DNA from: DATDAH01 sp963725155
Lineage (GTDB): Bacteria > Actinomycetota > Acidimicrobiia > Acidimicrobiales > DATDAH01
Assembly (NCBI GenBank): GCA_963725155.1
Contig: CAVRXU010000005.1
Location: forward strand, 434,001-498,000
Reading direction: 5' to 3'
DNA: 64,000 bases
Shown one piece after another: positions 34,108 to 43,528 of the stretch; the stretch's first letter is position 1; every line of letters starts with the position of its first letter. Made by a program: the position numbers and the translations under genes. A model generated the notes under the pieces. It worked only from the letters and a program-made list of their open reading frames with translations. It had not been told where the DNA came from and ran no database searches.

Positions 34108-34533
34108 ATGGCTGCCACACCCAAGCTGGTCTGGGACGACGTCGAGGTCGGCGCCCAGGCCCCGGCCGTCGCCCATCAACTGGGCCGGACCGACCTGGTC
34201 AAGTACGCCGGGGCCTCCGGGGATTACAACCCGATGCACACCGACGAGGTCGCGGCCCAGGCGTCTGGCCTGCCCAGCGTGTTCGGGCACGGCATGTTCT
34301 CCATGGGCCTGCTCGGCCGGGCCCTCACCGATTGGGCCGGAGCCGGGAACCTGACCAGCTACAAGGTCCGGTTCACCAAGCAGACCTGGCCGGGGGAGAC
34401 CCTGACCACCACCGTGGTGGTGACGGCGAAGCGGGAGGAGACCGGTCAACGCCTCGTCGACGTCGACGCCTCCCTGGCCAACCAGGACGGCGAGATCAAG
34501 GTGACCGGCTCGGCCACCGTCATCGCCGCCTGA
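34108..34533 (+). CDS. MaoC family dehydratase (catalytic subunit)
   Basis: 141-residue hot-dog hydratase. Hydratase-2 motif YAGASGDYNPMHTDEVAAQASGLPSVFGHGMFSMG holds the catalytic Asp and His. Expected reaction: reversible hydration of trans-2-enoyl thioesters. It starts 11 bp after the partner subunit, with GAGGGGAACG upstream. The stop abuts the stop of the convergent FAD enzyme gene with no spacer. Confidence 0.9.
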   Translation: MAATPKLVWDDVEVGAQAPAVAHQLGRTDLVKYAGASGDYNPMHTDEVAAQASGLPSVFGHGMFSMGLLGRALTDWAGAGNLTSYKVRFTKQTWPGETLTTTVVVTAKREETGQRLVDVDASLANQDGEIKVTGSATVIAA

Positions 34534-36126
34534 TCAACCCTCGTTCAGGTCGGCCAGGACCGCGTCGGCGGCGTTCCGGCCGTTCAGGCTGCAGACCCCG
34601 CCGGCGGGGTGGGTGGCCGCCCCGCAGAGGTAGACGCCGTCCATCGCGGTACGGGTCGGGAACCGGTTGGTCCACATCTGGTCCGGGGTGCACTCCCCGT
34701 GGAAGATGTGGCCGGCGGTGAGACCGACCTTCCTCTCGATGTCGGGCGGCCCCAGGACCTGGACCTCGTCGACGCAGTCCTCGATGTCGCAGTACTCGCC
34801 GATCATCCCGAGCACCTGGCGGCCGATCTCGTCCCGGCGGCTGTCCCACGTGCCTTCGGCCAGGTCGTAGGGGCCGTACTGCACGAAGGCGCTGAGGGTG
34901 TGCTTGCCCGCCGGGGCCACGCTCGGGTCGTAGGCGGAGTGGAAGTAGAGCTCGGCGAACGCGGGGTCGACTTCGCCCCGGGTACAGGCGGCGAAGGCCC
35001 GTTGGGCGTCGTCCATCGGCTGACCGATGGTGACCGGGGCCTGGTTGGGCCAGATCTCGCCGGGCACGGCTGTCCAGTCGGGGAGGCGGGACAGGGCGCA
35101 GTTGACCTTGAGCACAGGGCTGGTCACCCGCCAGTCGTCGACCCGCTGCCGGAACGCCGGGTCGGCGCTCGCCGCGAGCAGGCCGAGGGTCGCCTTCGGA
35201 TCGGCGTTGGAGATCACGACCTTCGCCCGGATGAGCTCGCCGCCCTCGAGGCGGACGCCCTCGCCGGGCACGATCTCCGCCACCGGCACACCCGCCGCCA
35301 GCACCGCGCCCAGGTCACGGGCCGCCTCGGCGATGGCGAAGGAGATGGCACCCATGCCGCCCTCGACGTAGCCCCAGGCCATGGGCACGCCTTCGAGCTC
35401 GCCCAAGAAGTGCATGAGCTTGACGAAGGCGGTGCCCGGGTCGTGGGGTCCGGCCCAGGCCCCGATGATGCCCTGGCCGTAGAGGGCTCGCTTGAGCCGC
35501 TCGTCGCTCACGTGGCGGTCGATGACCTCGGAGATCGGCGTCTCGTAGAGGGCTTCGATCATCTCGGGGTCGTGGCCCAGGAGCTCCTCCAGCTCGGCTC
35601 GCTCCGGAGCCTCGCCCACCCAGGCGTCGCGGGGGCCCTTGCGCAGGCCGATGCGCATGCGGTCGAAGAAGTCCTCGTAGGCGAACTGGCCTTTGATATC
35701 GGCCTCGCCGAAGCCGTTGGCCCGCATGTCGGCCGCCGTGCGCGCCGGGTCCTGGAACTGGGCGTAGCTGGTGCCGTCCTCGAAGGGGCACCAGATGAAG
35801 GGCTCGGCCACGAAGACCTTGTAGCCGTAGTCCCGGAGGCGGAGCTCGGTGATGACCCGCTCGTCGAGCAGGCCGACGACGTAGGCGCAGGGGCTGACCC
35901 GGAAGCCGTCGTCGGCGAACGGGGTCTCCAGGGTGCAGGCGCCGCCCAGGCGCTCGCGGGCTTCCAGGACGAGGACCGACTTCCCGGCCTTGGCCAGGTA
36001 GGCCGCCGCGGTCAGGCCGTTGTGCCCGCCACCGACGACGACGGCGTCCCAGTCCCGGGCGGCCAGCTCGGCCACGGGCATCGGGAGCCCGACCTTGCCC
36101 AGCGCGGCGTGGATGTCACCGCTCAC
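34534..36126 (-). CDS. PYROXD2/CrtI-like FAD-dependent oxidoreductase (copy 1)
   Basis: 530-residue flavoenzyme of the phytoene-desaturase-like amine oxidase superfamily. N-terminal dinucleotide motif VVVGGGHNGLTAAAYLAKAGKSVLVLEAR, and C-terminal GVYLCGAATHPAGGVCSLNGRNAA, the second FAD motif. Such proteins outside carotenoid clusters are uncharacterised oxidoreductases resembling human PYROXD2. Here the gene ends an operon with a Rieske oxygenase, an aminotransferase and a second such enzyme, so an amine-related oxidation is inferred. GTG at 36126 overlaps the aminotransferase stop (GTGA). Confidence 0.86.
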   Translation of the reverse strand: MSGDIHAALGKVGLPMPVAELAARDWDAVVVGGGHNGLTAAAYLAKAGKSVLVLEARERLGGACTLETPFADDGFRVSPCAYVVGLLDERVITELRLRDYGYKVFVAEPFIWCPFEDGTSYAQFQDPARTAADMRANGFGEADIKGQFAYEDFFDRMRIGLRKGPRDAWVGEAPERAELEELLGHDPEMIEALYETPISEVIDRHVSDERLKRALYGQGIIGAWAGPHDPGTAFVKLMHFLGELEGVPMAWGYVEGGMGAISFAIAEAARDLGAVLAAGVPVAEIVPGEGVRLEGGELIRAKVVISNADPKATLGLLAASADPAFRQRVDDWRVTSPVLKVNCALSRLPDWTAVPGEIWPNQAPVTIGQPMDDAQRAFAACTRGEVDPAFAELYFHSAYDPSVAPAGKHTLSAFVQYGPYDLAEGTWDSRRDEIGRQVLGMIGEYCDIEDCVDEVQVLGPPDIERKVGLTAGHIFHGECTPDQMWTNRFPTRTAMDGVYLCGAATHPAGGVCSLNGRNAADAVLADLNEG

Positions 36127-37551
36127 GTCTGCCGTGTCAGCTGCTCGCCGTTCTCGCGGCCGCTCGCCGGCGCCCCGCCTTTGAGGGCCGAGGCGAAGGT
36201 CTCCAGGTTGGCCAGGAAGACGTCCACGTCCTCGTCGGTGTGCTGGACCGACAGGGTCCACTGCTCGCACTTGCCCCACGGCGGCAGGAACACGCCCCCG
36301 TTGTGCTGGTAGAGCCAGTGCACGTGGCCGTAGCGGTCCGTCGTAGCCCATGAAGTCGCGGTAGTTGTTGATCCGGTCGGCGGAGAAGATGACCGCCCCC
36401 TTGGCCCCGAAGGCACTGACGTAGCCCTCGATGCCGTGCCGGGCCAGGATCTCCTCGGAGCCGTCGGCCATGCGGTCCCGCAGGTGCTCGATGTGGGCGT
36501 GGGCCTCGGGGGTCAGGACCTCGAGCAGCGTCGCCTTGGAGGCGGCCATGGTCAGCGGGTTGCCGTTGAAGGTCCCGACCACCTCGTAGGTGTCGTCCTC
36601 CACGATGGCCATGACCTCGGCGGTGGCCCCGATGGCGCCACAGGGCAGGCCGCCACCCATCGACTTGGCCAGGCAGACGATGTCGGGCGTCACGCCGAAG
36701 CGCCCCGTGGCCCCACCTTCGTGCGTGGTCAGTCCCGTCTTCACCTCGTCATAGGTGAGGAGGACGTCGTGCTGGCCGAGCAGCTCCTTGAGGTCGGCCA
36801 GGTAGTTCGGCGGCGGGGGGACGACGCCGATGTTCATCATCATCGGCTCGATGATCATCCCGGCGATCTCGCCCGGATGGGCCTCGAGCACCTCGCGCAC
36901 GGCACCGACGTCGCCGAAGGGGACGACCAGGGTCTGGGCCGCGATCTCGGGCAGGACACCGCCGTGGACGGGAACCGACGCCGGATGCTCGGGCGGGCCC
37001 GCGTCCTCGAAGTCGGGGTACACCGAGACCTGCACACTGTCGTGGTGGCCGTGGTAGCTGCCCTCGATCTTGATCATCTTCTTGCGGCCCTTCACCACCC
37101 GCATGAGGTTGAAGGCGGCGAGGGTGGCTTCGGTGCCCGAGTTGGCGAACCGCCACTTGGGCTGGTCGAAGCGACGGGCCAGGTCGCGGCTGACCGGGAT
37201 CAGGTCCTCGGTGGGCTGGGCGAAGTGGGTGCCCAGGGCCACGCGGTCCTGAACGGCCTTGACCACGGCGGGGTGGGCGTGACCCACGAGCATGGCGCCG
37301 AAGCCGTTGTGGAGGTCGACGTAGGTCGTGCCGTCGACGTCGGTGATCTTGGAGCCCTTGCCGTGGTCGATCCAGATGGCCCGGGGCGGGGCGTCCTGCC
37401 AGGACGACGCCACGCCGCCGGCCAGGACGCCGCGGGCCTCGTCCATGATCGCGGCCGAGGCCGGGGTGCGGTCGAGCAGGGCCGCCTCCTGCTCGGCGAT
37501 GAGACCGTCGATGACGGCCAGTTCGGCTTCGGTGCCGGCGGTCACGGTCAT
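36123..37551 (-). CDS. Class III (GSA-like) aminotransferase, one frameshift
   Basis: PLP aminotransferase of subgroup III, related to glutamate-1-semialdehyde and omega-amine aminotransferases. DVDGTTYVDLHNGFGAMLVGHAHP, FANSGTEATLAAFNLMR, YHGHHDSV, LTYDEVKTG and CLAKSMGGGLP (PLP Lys) are clear. Near 36336-36341 the frame shifts by one base after NYRDFMGYD. The C-terminus (DRYGHVHWLYQHNGGVFLPP, TDEDVDVFLANLETFA) continues in another frame to the stop at 36123. Repaired length about 475 residues. ATG at 37551 overlaps the Rieske gene by 4 bp. It probably transaminates an amino compound to an aldehyde. Confidence 0.84.
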
Positions 37552-38765
37552 CGGCTGAGCTCCTGTGCGGTGGGGTTGCGGGCGAACGGCACGTTCGCGG
37601 GGAGGGCGCCGTCGCGGTAGGTCTGGGCCATCAGTTGCACGAATTGGGTCACGGCGTCCTCGTCCTGGCCGAACGGCCCGGGACGGTAGCCCCGCGAGGC
37701 CACGCCCCGTTGGACCCCTTCGCAGGCGGCCCAGTCCTGGCGGTTGGTCAGGTCCCAGAGGTCGACGGCATAGGCCGGGTCGAAGCCAGGCCGGCTGACC
37801 GCCTCCGGGTCGAAGAGCCACTGGCACTCGACGAAGGTCCGGGCCGGGCCGAGGGGCTCGAACCGGTGGGTCATCACGTAGTCGGGGTGGAGGCTGATCA
37901 GCAGGTTGGGGAGCAACCCGATGTAGTGGACCCGGCGCCGCCAGGTCTCGTCGACGCCGGGAAGCATCACGCCTTCGGAGCGGCCGTCGAAGGCCATGGT
38001 CTCAGCCTCGTCGGCCAGCACCATCCAGCCCCCGATCCACATCCCGTCGTGGTCGATGCAGTTGTCGCCACTGTTGGGCGGGCTGACCACGCAGAACTCG
38101 GGGTGGATGGCGGCGCAGTGGAAGCACTCGTGGTAGTTCTCGATGGGCAGCTTCCAGTTGGCGTTCAGCTCGTAGCTGTGGCTGGCCCCGACCACGAGGC
38201 GCTCCGGCTCCCAGCGGGCCATCTCGGCGTCGAGGTCACCGAGGTGCTCGGCCAGCGGGCGGGCGTCGCCCGAGGCGTTGACGAACACCCAGCCACACCA
38301 CTCTTCCGTGCGCACCGGGACCAGCGGGAACCGGGCCGGGTCGAAGCCCTCCGGGGCGTCGAAGCGAGGCGTGAACTTGAGCGTGCCGTCCAGGGCGTAG
38401 ATCCAGGCGTGGTACGGGCAGTGGATGGCGTTGCGCTGGACGGTGGTGTCCTCGGGCAGGAGCTGGTGGCCCCGGTGGCGGCAGACGTTGTAGAAGCCCC
38501 GCAGCACACCGTCGTCCCCCCGGACGAGCACGACGCTGTCGTCGCCCACTCGGAGGGCTCGACGGTCGCCCGCTTCGGCCAGGTCGGCCGAGCGGCCGGC
38601 GCAGACCCAGCTCTCGGCGAAGAGGTGGCGGCGCTCCCAGGCCAGGACGGCCTCGGAGGTGTACGCCTCGGCCGGGAGCATCCGGCCGTCCGCCCCAGGG
38701 GCCAGGATCGATTCGAGGGCGGCATCGTCCACCGGAGCGGCCGAGCGCAGGTCCATCCCGCTCAC
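37548..38765 (-). CDS. Rieske non-heme iron oxygenase alpha subunit (1)
   Basis: 405-residue oxygenase. Rieske [2Fe-2S] ligands Cys95/His97 and Cys116/His119 (NVCRHRGHQ and HCPYHAW); mononuclear iron His216 and His221 in ENYHECFHCAAIHPEF. The fold and the NECYHC-type motif resemble the group that includes glycine betaine and carnitine monooxygenases, which demethylate or cleave quaternary amines. No reductase gene is adjacent. GTG overlaps the upstream FAD enzyme gene (GTGA), and the gene sits in the same minus-strand operon as the aminotransferase. Confidence 0.9.
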   Translation of the reverse strand: MSGMDLRSAAPVDDAALESILAPGADGRMLPAEAYTSEAVLAWERRHLFAESWVCAGRSADLAEAGDRRALRVGDDSVVLVRGDDGVLRGFYNVCRHRGHQLLPEDTTVQRNAIHCPYHAWIYALDGTLKFTPRFDAPEGFDPARFPLVPVRTEEWCGWVFVNASGDARPLAEHLGDLDAEMARWEPERLVVGASHSYELNANWKLPIENYHECFHCAAIHPEFCVVSPPNSGDNCIDHDGMWIGGWMVLADEAETMAFDGRSEGVMLPGVDETWRRRVHYIGLLPNLLISLHPDYVMTHRFEPLGPARTFVECQWLFDPEAVSRPGFDPAYAVDLWDLTNRQDWAACEGVQRGVASRGYRPGPFGQDEDAVTQFVQLMAQTYRDGALPANVPFARNPTAQELSR

Positions 38766-40384
38766 CGCTCACCCCGGCGCAGGAGACGGCTGCGCTTGTG
38801 GTCCTTGAGGATGCGCCGGGTGCAGAGCAGGCCGGGGATGCCGGTGACGCCGCCGCCGCCGTGGGTGGCCGACGAGCACTGGTAGAGGCCGGCGATCGGC
38901 GTGGTGAAGTCGGCGTAGCCGGGGGCCGGTCGCATGTGGAACAGCTGGTCGGGGGAGAGCTCGCCGTGGAAGATGTTCCCGCCGATGAGGCCGTACTCGT
39001 TCTCCATCTCGTAGGGCCCGATGACCTGGCGGTGGATGACCGACTGCTTGAAGTTCGGGGCCAGGTCGTTGTAGCCGTCGATCACCCGGTCGGCGTAGGC
39101 CTCCAGCTCGGCGTGGTCCGGCTCGCTCGACCACTCCTGGGGGACCCACTGGGTGAACAGGGACATGACGTGGGTGCCCTCGGGGCACAGCGAGGGGTCC
39201 ACCGTCGAGGGGATGACCCCGTCGGAGAAGGGCAGGGAGGAGGCCTGGCCCCAACGGGCCTCCTCGAAGGCCTTCTGCAGGTGGTCGATCGAGTGGCAGA
39301 GCTCGACCGAGCCGCTGAGCTTCTCCTGGTCCGGCGGCCCGGGCCAGGCGTCGAAGTCGGGCAGCTCGGACAGGGCCACGTTGACCTTGACCGTGCCCGA
39401 GCGGGAGCGCCAGTGCTCGAGGTCGTGGACGAAGTCGTCGGGCAGCTCGTTGCGGTCGAGGTGGCGCAGGAAGGTGATCTGGGGGTGGGTGGCGGCCACG
39501 ACGATGTCGGCCTCCAGCTCCGTGCCGTCGGCCAGGGCTACACCGACGACCCTGCCGTTCCGGGTCCGGATGCGCTCGACCGGCGCGTTCGTGCGGATCT
39601 CGGCACCGAAGGACTCGGCCGATGACCGGATGGCGTCGGACACGGCGCCCATGCCACCGATCGGGTAGCCCCACTTGCCCAGGTGACCGTCGCCGACGTC
39701 ACCGATGGTGTGGTGCATCATCACGTAGGCCGTGCCCGCCTCGTCGGGGCCGGCCCAGGTGCCGATGATGGCGTTGATGGCCATGAGGCCCTGGACCTCC
39801 GGGGACTCGAACCACTCGTCGAGCACGTCGCGGATCGACATGGTGAAGAGCCGGGTGGCGTCCGCCGTGCCCCGCACGTCGAGGCCCCGCAGCCCCCAGG
39901 CCAGGCGGAGCTGCTCCATCAGGTCCTTGGGTCGCCGGGAGCCCACGCTGGGGGGGGTGGACAGGAGCAGCGGGGCGAGGACGTCGGCCACGCCACCGAT
40001 CCACGCGTGGTAGTCGCCGAGCCGGTCGGCGTCCTTGCTGGAGAACTTGGCCACCTCGTCGCGGTCCAGCTCCGGGTCGTCCTCAGCCAGGAGATAGCGG
40101 CCGTCGGGGAGGGCGATGAACGTCGGCCCCATCGGGATGACGTGGTAGCCGTGCTCGGCCAGCTTCAGGTCGTTGAGGATCGTCGGCGGCATGAGGCTCA
40201 TGACGTAGGACAGCGCCGTCATCTTGAACTCGGGTCCCCACGGTGTCTCGGTGGTGGCCGCCCCGCCCACGTTGTCCCGGGCCTCGAGGACCACGGGCTT
40301 CATCCCGGCTCGCGCCAGGTAGGCCGCGGCGACGAGGCCGTTGTGCCCGCCGCCCACGACGATGGCGTCGTACGTGCTGCTCAC
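38762..40384 (-). CDS. PYROXD2/CrtI-like FAD-dependent oxidoreductase (copy 2)
   Basis: 540-residue paralogue of the enzyme at 34534-36126. YDAIVVGGGHNGLVAAAYLARAGMKPVVLEAR at the N-terminus and LYQCSSATHGGGGVTGIPG near the end are the FAD-binding segments. It is the first gene of the minus-strand operon (FAD enzyme, Rieske, aminotransferase, FAD enzyme). The GTG at 40384 is selected because the glycine-rich motif begins 9 residues later and GAGGGGAA precedes it. The palindromic operator at 40423-40446 lies just upstream. Confidence 0.87.
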   Translation of the reverse strand: MSSTYDAIVVGGGHNGLVAAAYLARAGMKPVVLEARDNVGGAATTETPWGPEFKMTALSYVMSLMPPTILNDLKLAEHGYHVIPMGPTFIALPDGRYLLAEDDPELDRDEVAKFSSKDADRLGDYHAWIGGVADVLAPLLLSTPPSVGSRRPKDLMEQLRLAWGLRGLDVRGTADATRLFTMSIRDVLDEWFESPEVQGLMAINAIIGTWAGPDEAGTAYVMMHHTIGDVGDGHLGKWGYPIGGMGAVSDAIRSSAESFGAEIRTNAPVERIRTRNGRVVGVALADGTELEADIVVAATHPQITFLRHLDRNELPDDFVHDLEHWRSRSGTVKVNVALSELPDFDAWPGPPDQEKLSGSVELCHSIDHLQKAFEEARWGQASSLPFSDGVIPSTVDPSLCPEGTHVMSLFTQWVPQEWSSEPDHAELEAYADRVIDGYNDLAPNFKQSVIHRQVIGPYEMENEYGLIGGNIFHGELSPDQLFHMRPAPGYADFTTPIAGLYQCSSATHGGGGVTGIPGLLCTRRILKDHKRSRLLRRGER

Positions 40385-40422
40385 CCTGGGGTTCCCCTCT
40401 GTCCTACAATCCGGTCTGGCGT

Positions 40423-40446
40423 TACTAACTGATTGCTCAGTCAGTA
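40423..40446. promoter_or_regulatory. Palindromic operator, site 1 of shared regulon
   Basis: Arms TACTAACTGA (40423-40432) and TCAGTCAGTA (40437-40446) around TTGC match at 9 of 10 positions. It lies between the divergent FAD-enzyme operon and the PotD gene. The right arm is identical, base for base, to that of the site at 49156-49165. Length and symmetry fit a TetR-family dimer site. A TATAGG -10-like hexamer for the rightward gene begins at the right edge of the site. Confidence 0.75.
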
Positions 40447-40471
40447 TAGGCGAGTCGACCGGAGGCCCCTG

Positions 40472-41731
40472 GTGACGTTCCATCCCCGAGAACGACGGAT
40501 CGCGGTCGGCATCGACCGTCGGACGTTCCTACGGCGCTCCGCGTTCACGGCGGCGGCCGTGGCCGCGGGTCCGTCGCTGCTGGCCGCGTGCGGTGGCGAC
40601 AGCGGTGGCGGCGGCGGCGGAGGTGGGGGCCAGGCCGTCCAGCTCTCCCGACCGGACAACCCCGTGACCTTGCCCACCTTCGACGACATCCCGATGATCG
40701 CCGACGGCCTCGACCCCGAGTCGGGCCCGCTCAAGATCTACAACTACGCCCAGTACATCGCCCCGCAGACCCTGCGGGGGTTCCGCCGCGAGTACGGGGT
40801 CGACGTCGAGGTGACGACGTTCACCAGCATGGACGAGGCCGTCGCCCGGCTCTCCGGTGGCCATGCCGACTTCGACCTGTTCTTCGCCACCACCGATGTG
40901 ATCGGCAAGGTCACGGCGGGCCAGCTCCTGCAGCCGCTCAACGCCACCTATCTCGGCAACTCGTCGAACATCTGGACCCAGCTGCAGGACCCCTTCTATG
41001 ACGTAGGCGCGCAGTACAGCCGGCCGTACGCCATGTTCGGGACGGGCATCGGTTACCGCATCGACCGGGTCAGCCAGCCGCCGGAGGGCTACGACAACCC
41101 CTACGACATCCTCTGGGATCCGCAGTACTCCGGTGACCTCTACCTCCTGGAGGACGATCGGGAGGTGCTGGGGATGGCCATGCTCCGGGCGGGGGAGACC
41201 GACGTCAACAGCGAGGACGCGGCGCAGGTCGACGCCGCCCTCGCTGACATCGAGGAGTTGGCCGCCGCCGTCAACCCGCGGATCGGGGTGGAGGCGTACA
41301 CGATCCTGCCCGAGGGGCGGGCCACGATCCATCAGGCCTGGTCCGGCGATGCCGTCAACGCCCAGTACTACCTGCCGGAAGGCGAGTCGATCGAGAACAT
41401 CGGCTTCTGGTACCCGGACGACGGCGGGATGATCGGCTCGGACCAGATGACCGTGCTCGCCGGCGCCGCCAGCCCGGTCCTGGCCCACCTCTTCATCGAC
41501 TACGTGCTCGACGCCGACCACGCCCTCACCAACTTCGCGTGGCTGGGCTATCAGCCGCCGCAGACGAGCATCGATCCGGAGTCCGTGGTGGCCGACGGTC
41601 TGGTCCCGCCCCACCTCGCGTCCACCGTGATCGAGCCCGAGGACTTCGAGACGGGCTACCAGCTCCTCCAGCTCTCGCTCGCCGGTGAGCGGCTGTGGGA
41701 CAACGCGTGGTCGACGTTCACCGCCGGCTGA
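40472..41731 (+). CDS. PotD-type polyamine/amine-binding lipoprotein (1)
   Basis: 419-residue ABC substrate-binding protein of the spermidine/putrescine class. The N-terminus has a twin-arginine-like signal (DRRTFLRRSAFTAAAVAAG) ending in lipobox LLAAC. LKIYNYAQYIAPQTLRGFRREYGVDVEVTTF is the PotD core (I-Y-N-W-x-x-Y-I equivalent). GTG at 40472 with GGAGG upstream. It heads the plus-strand transporter operon and faces the operator at 40423-40446. The ligand could be a polyamine or another cationic amine. Confidence 0.9.
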   Translation: MTFHPRERRIAVGIDRRTFLRRSAFTAAAVAAGPSLLAACGGDSGGGGGGGGGQAVQLSRPDNPVTLPTFDDIPMIADGLDPESGPLKIYNYAQYIAPQTLRGFRREYGVDVEVTTFTSMDEAVARLSGGHADFDLFFATTDVIGKVTAGQLLQPLNATYLGNSSNIWTQLQDPFYDVGAQYSRPYAMFGTGIGYRIDRVSQPPEGYDNPYDILWDPQYSGDLYLLEDDREVLGMAMLRAGETDVNSEDAAQVDAALADIEELAAAVNPRIGVEAYTILPEGRATIHQAWSGDAVNAQYYLPEGESIENIGFWYPDDGGMIGSDQMTVLAGAASPVLAHLFIDYVLDADHALTNFAWLGYQPPQTSIDPESVVADGLVPPHLASTVIEPEDFETGYQLLQLSLAGERLWDNAWSTFTAG

Positions 41732-41741
41732 ACGGGCGGGC

Positions 41742-42656
41742 GTGAGTCGAGCGCCGGCCGGGCGAAACCGCACCCGGGCCCTCTGGCCCGGCCTGGCCCT
41801 TCCGGGCGTCGCCTGGCTCCTCTTCTTCTTCGTCGTCCCGTTCTACGGGGTGCTGGCGGTGGCCTTCGGCGGCCTCGACCCGATCTTCGGCAACGCCGTC
41901 CCGATCTGGAACCCGCTGCAGTGGGACACCACGGTCTTCGTCGATGTGCTCGACCGGGTGGTCAACGCCGAGTTGCGCGAGGTCTACATCCGCACGTTCA
42001 TCTACGTGGCCGCCGCCCTCACCCTCTGCTTCCTCATCGGGTACCCGGTGGCCTACTACGTGTCCCGCTTCGGGGGGCGCCGCCGGGGCCTGCTCCTCGG
42101 CCTGGTCATCGCCCCGTTCTGGATCAACTACCTGATGCGGATGCTGGCCTGGATCAACCTCCTCCAGGAGGACGGGTACGTCAACGACGTGCTCGGCGCG
42201 CTGCACCTGACCTCAGCGCCCGTGAACTGGCTCGAGGGCCGGGCCGTCACCGTCGTCTTCGGGTTGACGTACGGCTACATCCCGTTCTTCGTGCTGCCCC
42301 TGTTCGCGGCGCTGGACCGCATCGACCGCAGCGTCATGGAAGCGTCGAGAGACCTCGGCATGGGGCCACTGCGGACCTTCCTGCGGGTCACCCTTCCGCT
42401 GTCCAAGCAGGGGATGCTGGCCGCCGCCGTCATCACGGCCCTGCCGATGATGGGGGACTACTACACGGCGGACCTGCTCTCGGGGTCGCCCCGGACGAGC
42501 ATGATCGGCAACCAGATCGAGTTCTTCCTGTTCGAGGGCTCCCAGAAGAACGCCGGGGCCTCGATGGTCGTGATCCTCTCGATCATGTTGATGGCCGGGA
42601 TGGCGTACTACCTGGTCCAGACCGACCGGGCCACACGGGAGCTGCACCGCTCGTGA
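41742..42656 (+). CDS. ABC permease, PotB type
   Basis: 304-residue inner-membrane permease with six helices. The EAA loop is EASRDLGMGPLRTFLRVTLPLSKQGML. VIAPFWINYLMRMLAWINLL is typical of PotB. GTG 10 bp after the PotD stop; the stop overlaps the PotC start (GTGA). Confidence 0.92.
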   Translation: MSRAPAGRNRTRALWPGLALPGVAWLLFFFVVPFYGVLAVAFGGLDPIFGNAVPIWNPLQWDTTVFVDVLDRVVNAELREVYIRTFIYVAAALTLCFLIGYPVAYYVSRFGGRRRGLLLGLVIAPFWINYLMRMLAWINLLQEDGYVNDVLGALHLTSAPVNWLEGRAVTVVFGLTYGYIPFFVLPLFAALDRIDRSVMEASRDLGMGPLRTFLRVTLPLSKQGMLAAAVITALPMMGDYYTADLLSGSPRTSMIGNQIEFFLFEGSQKNAGASMVVILSIMLMAGMAYYLVQTDRATRELHRS

Positions 42657-43528
42657 CCCGGCTCCGCACCTGGTGGTCGAACCCGTGGCGCCGGCCCACC
42701 TTCCTGGCCACGGGCTTCTGGCTCTACGTCGTCTGGTCCCTGGTGCCGGTCTTGATCGCCATCCAGTTCGCGTTCAACTCCGGCCGGTCCCGGAGCACCT
42801 GGCAGGGCTTCTCCTTGCGCTGGTGGTTCGATGACCCGGACCAGTCCCTCTGGCACGACCCGTCGCTGCGCGACGCCCTGTTCAACAGCCTCTGGCTGGC
42901 CTTCTTCACGATGCTCATCGCCACCCCGCTCGGGGTGGCCCTGGCCCTGGGCCTGGCCCGTTGGCGGGGACGGACGGCGCGGGCGTCCAACCTCCTCATG
43001 CTGATCCCGCTGGCCACGCCGGAGATCGTCATGGGGACGATGCTCTTCCTCGTGTTCGACAACCTGTACACCACGATCCCGCTGGGGCGGCCGGCGATGT
43101 TGCTGGGCCACATCACCTTCTCGGTGTCCTACGTGGTGATCCTCGTACGGGGCCGCCTGCTCACGATCGGGCCCGATCTCGAGGACGCGGCGCAGGATCT
43201 GGGTGCCTCACCGATCGCCGCCATCCGCACCGTGCTCCTGCCGCTCCTCGGGCCGGCCATCTTCGCCAGCCTGATGATCGTGTTCGCCACGTCGATCGAC
43301 GACTTCGTGATCTCCGCGTTCTTGTCCGCGGACGCCTCGAGCGAGACGATCCCGATCAAGATCTACTCCACCGTGCGCGTGGCCCCGACGCCGGCCCTGA
43401 ACACGCTGGCGACGGTGATGCTGGGGTTCACCCTGCTCGCGGTCTTCCTGGCTGTCTTCGCCCTCAAGGTCTTCCGTCGTGGTGAGTCGGGCAGCGCGGT
43501 GGAGGACTTCGCCGCCCTGGACCTCTAA
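42653..43528 (+). CDS. ABC permease, PotC type
   Basis: 291-residue permease; the EAA loop is EDAAQDLGASPIAAIRTVLLPLLGPAIFASLM and SIDDFVISAFLS is the PotC hallmark. GTG coupled to potB. Its TAA stop overlaps the TAG stop of the convergent binding-protein gene by 3 bp, so the two converging operons share their ends. The ATPase is encoded in the other operon (48009-49127). Confidence 0.92.
   Translation: MTRLRTWWSNPWRRPTFLATGFWLYVVWSLVPVLIAIQFAFNSGRSRSTWQGFSLRWWFDDPDQSLWHDPSLRDALFNSLWLAFFTMLIATPLGVALALGLARWRGRTARASNLLMLIPLATPEIVMGTMLFLVFDNLYTTIPLGRPAMLLGHITFSVSYVVILVRGRLLTIGPDLEDAAQDLGASPIAAIRTVLLPLLGPAIFASLMIVFATSIDDFVISAFLSADASSETIPIKIYSTVRVAPTPALNTLATVMLGFTLLAVFLAVFALKVFRRGESGSAVEDFAALDL

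Noticed and set aside
34534..37827. A single 1097-codon frame that would fuse the aminotransferase to the FAD oxidoreductase
   Set aside because: The middle section is out-of-frame sequence created by a one-base shift near 36340; the true aminotransferase C-terminus lies in another frame and the FAD enzyme has its own GTG start at 36126.
38762..40384. Carotenoid (CrtI) biosynthesis gene
   Set aside because: No crtB, crtE or other terpenoid genes are near; the sequence is more like PYROXD2 and the context is amine metabolism.
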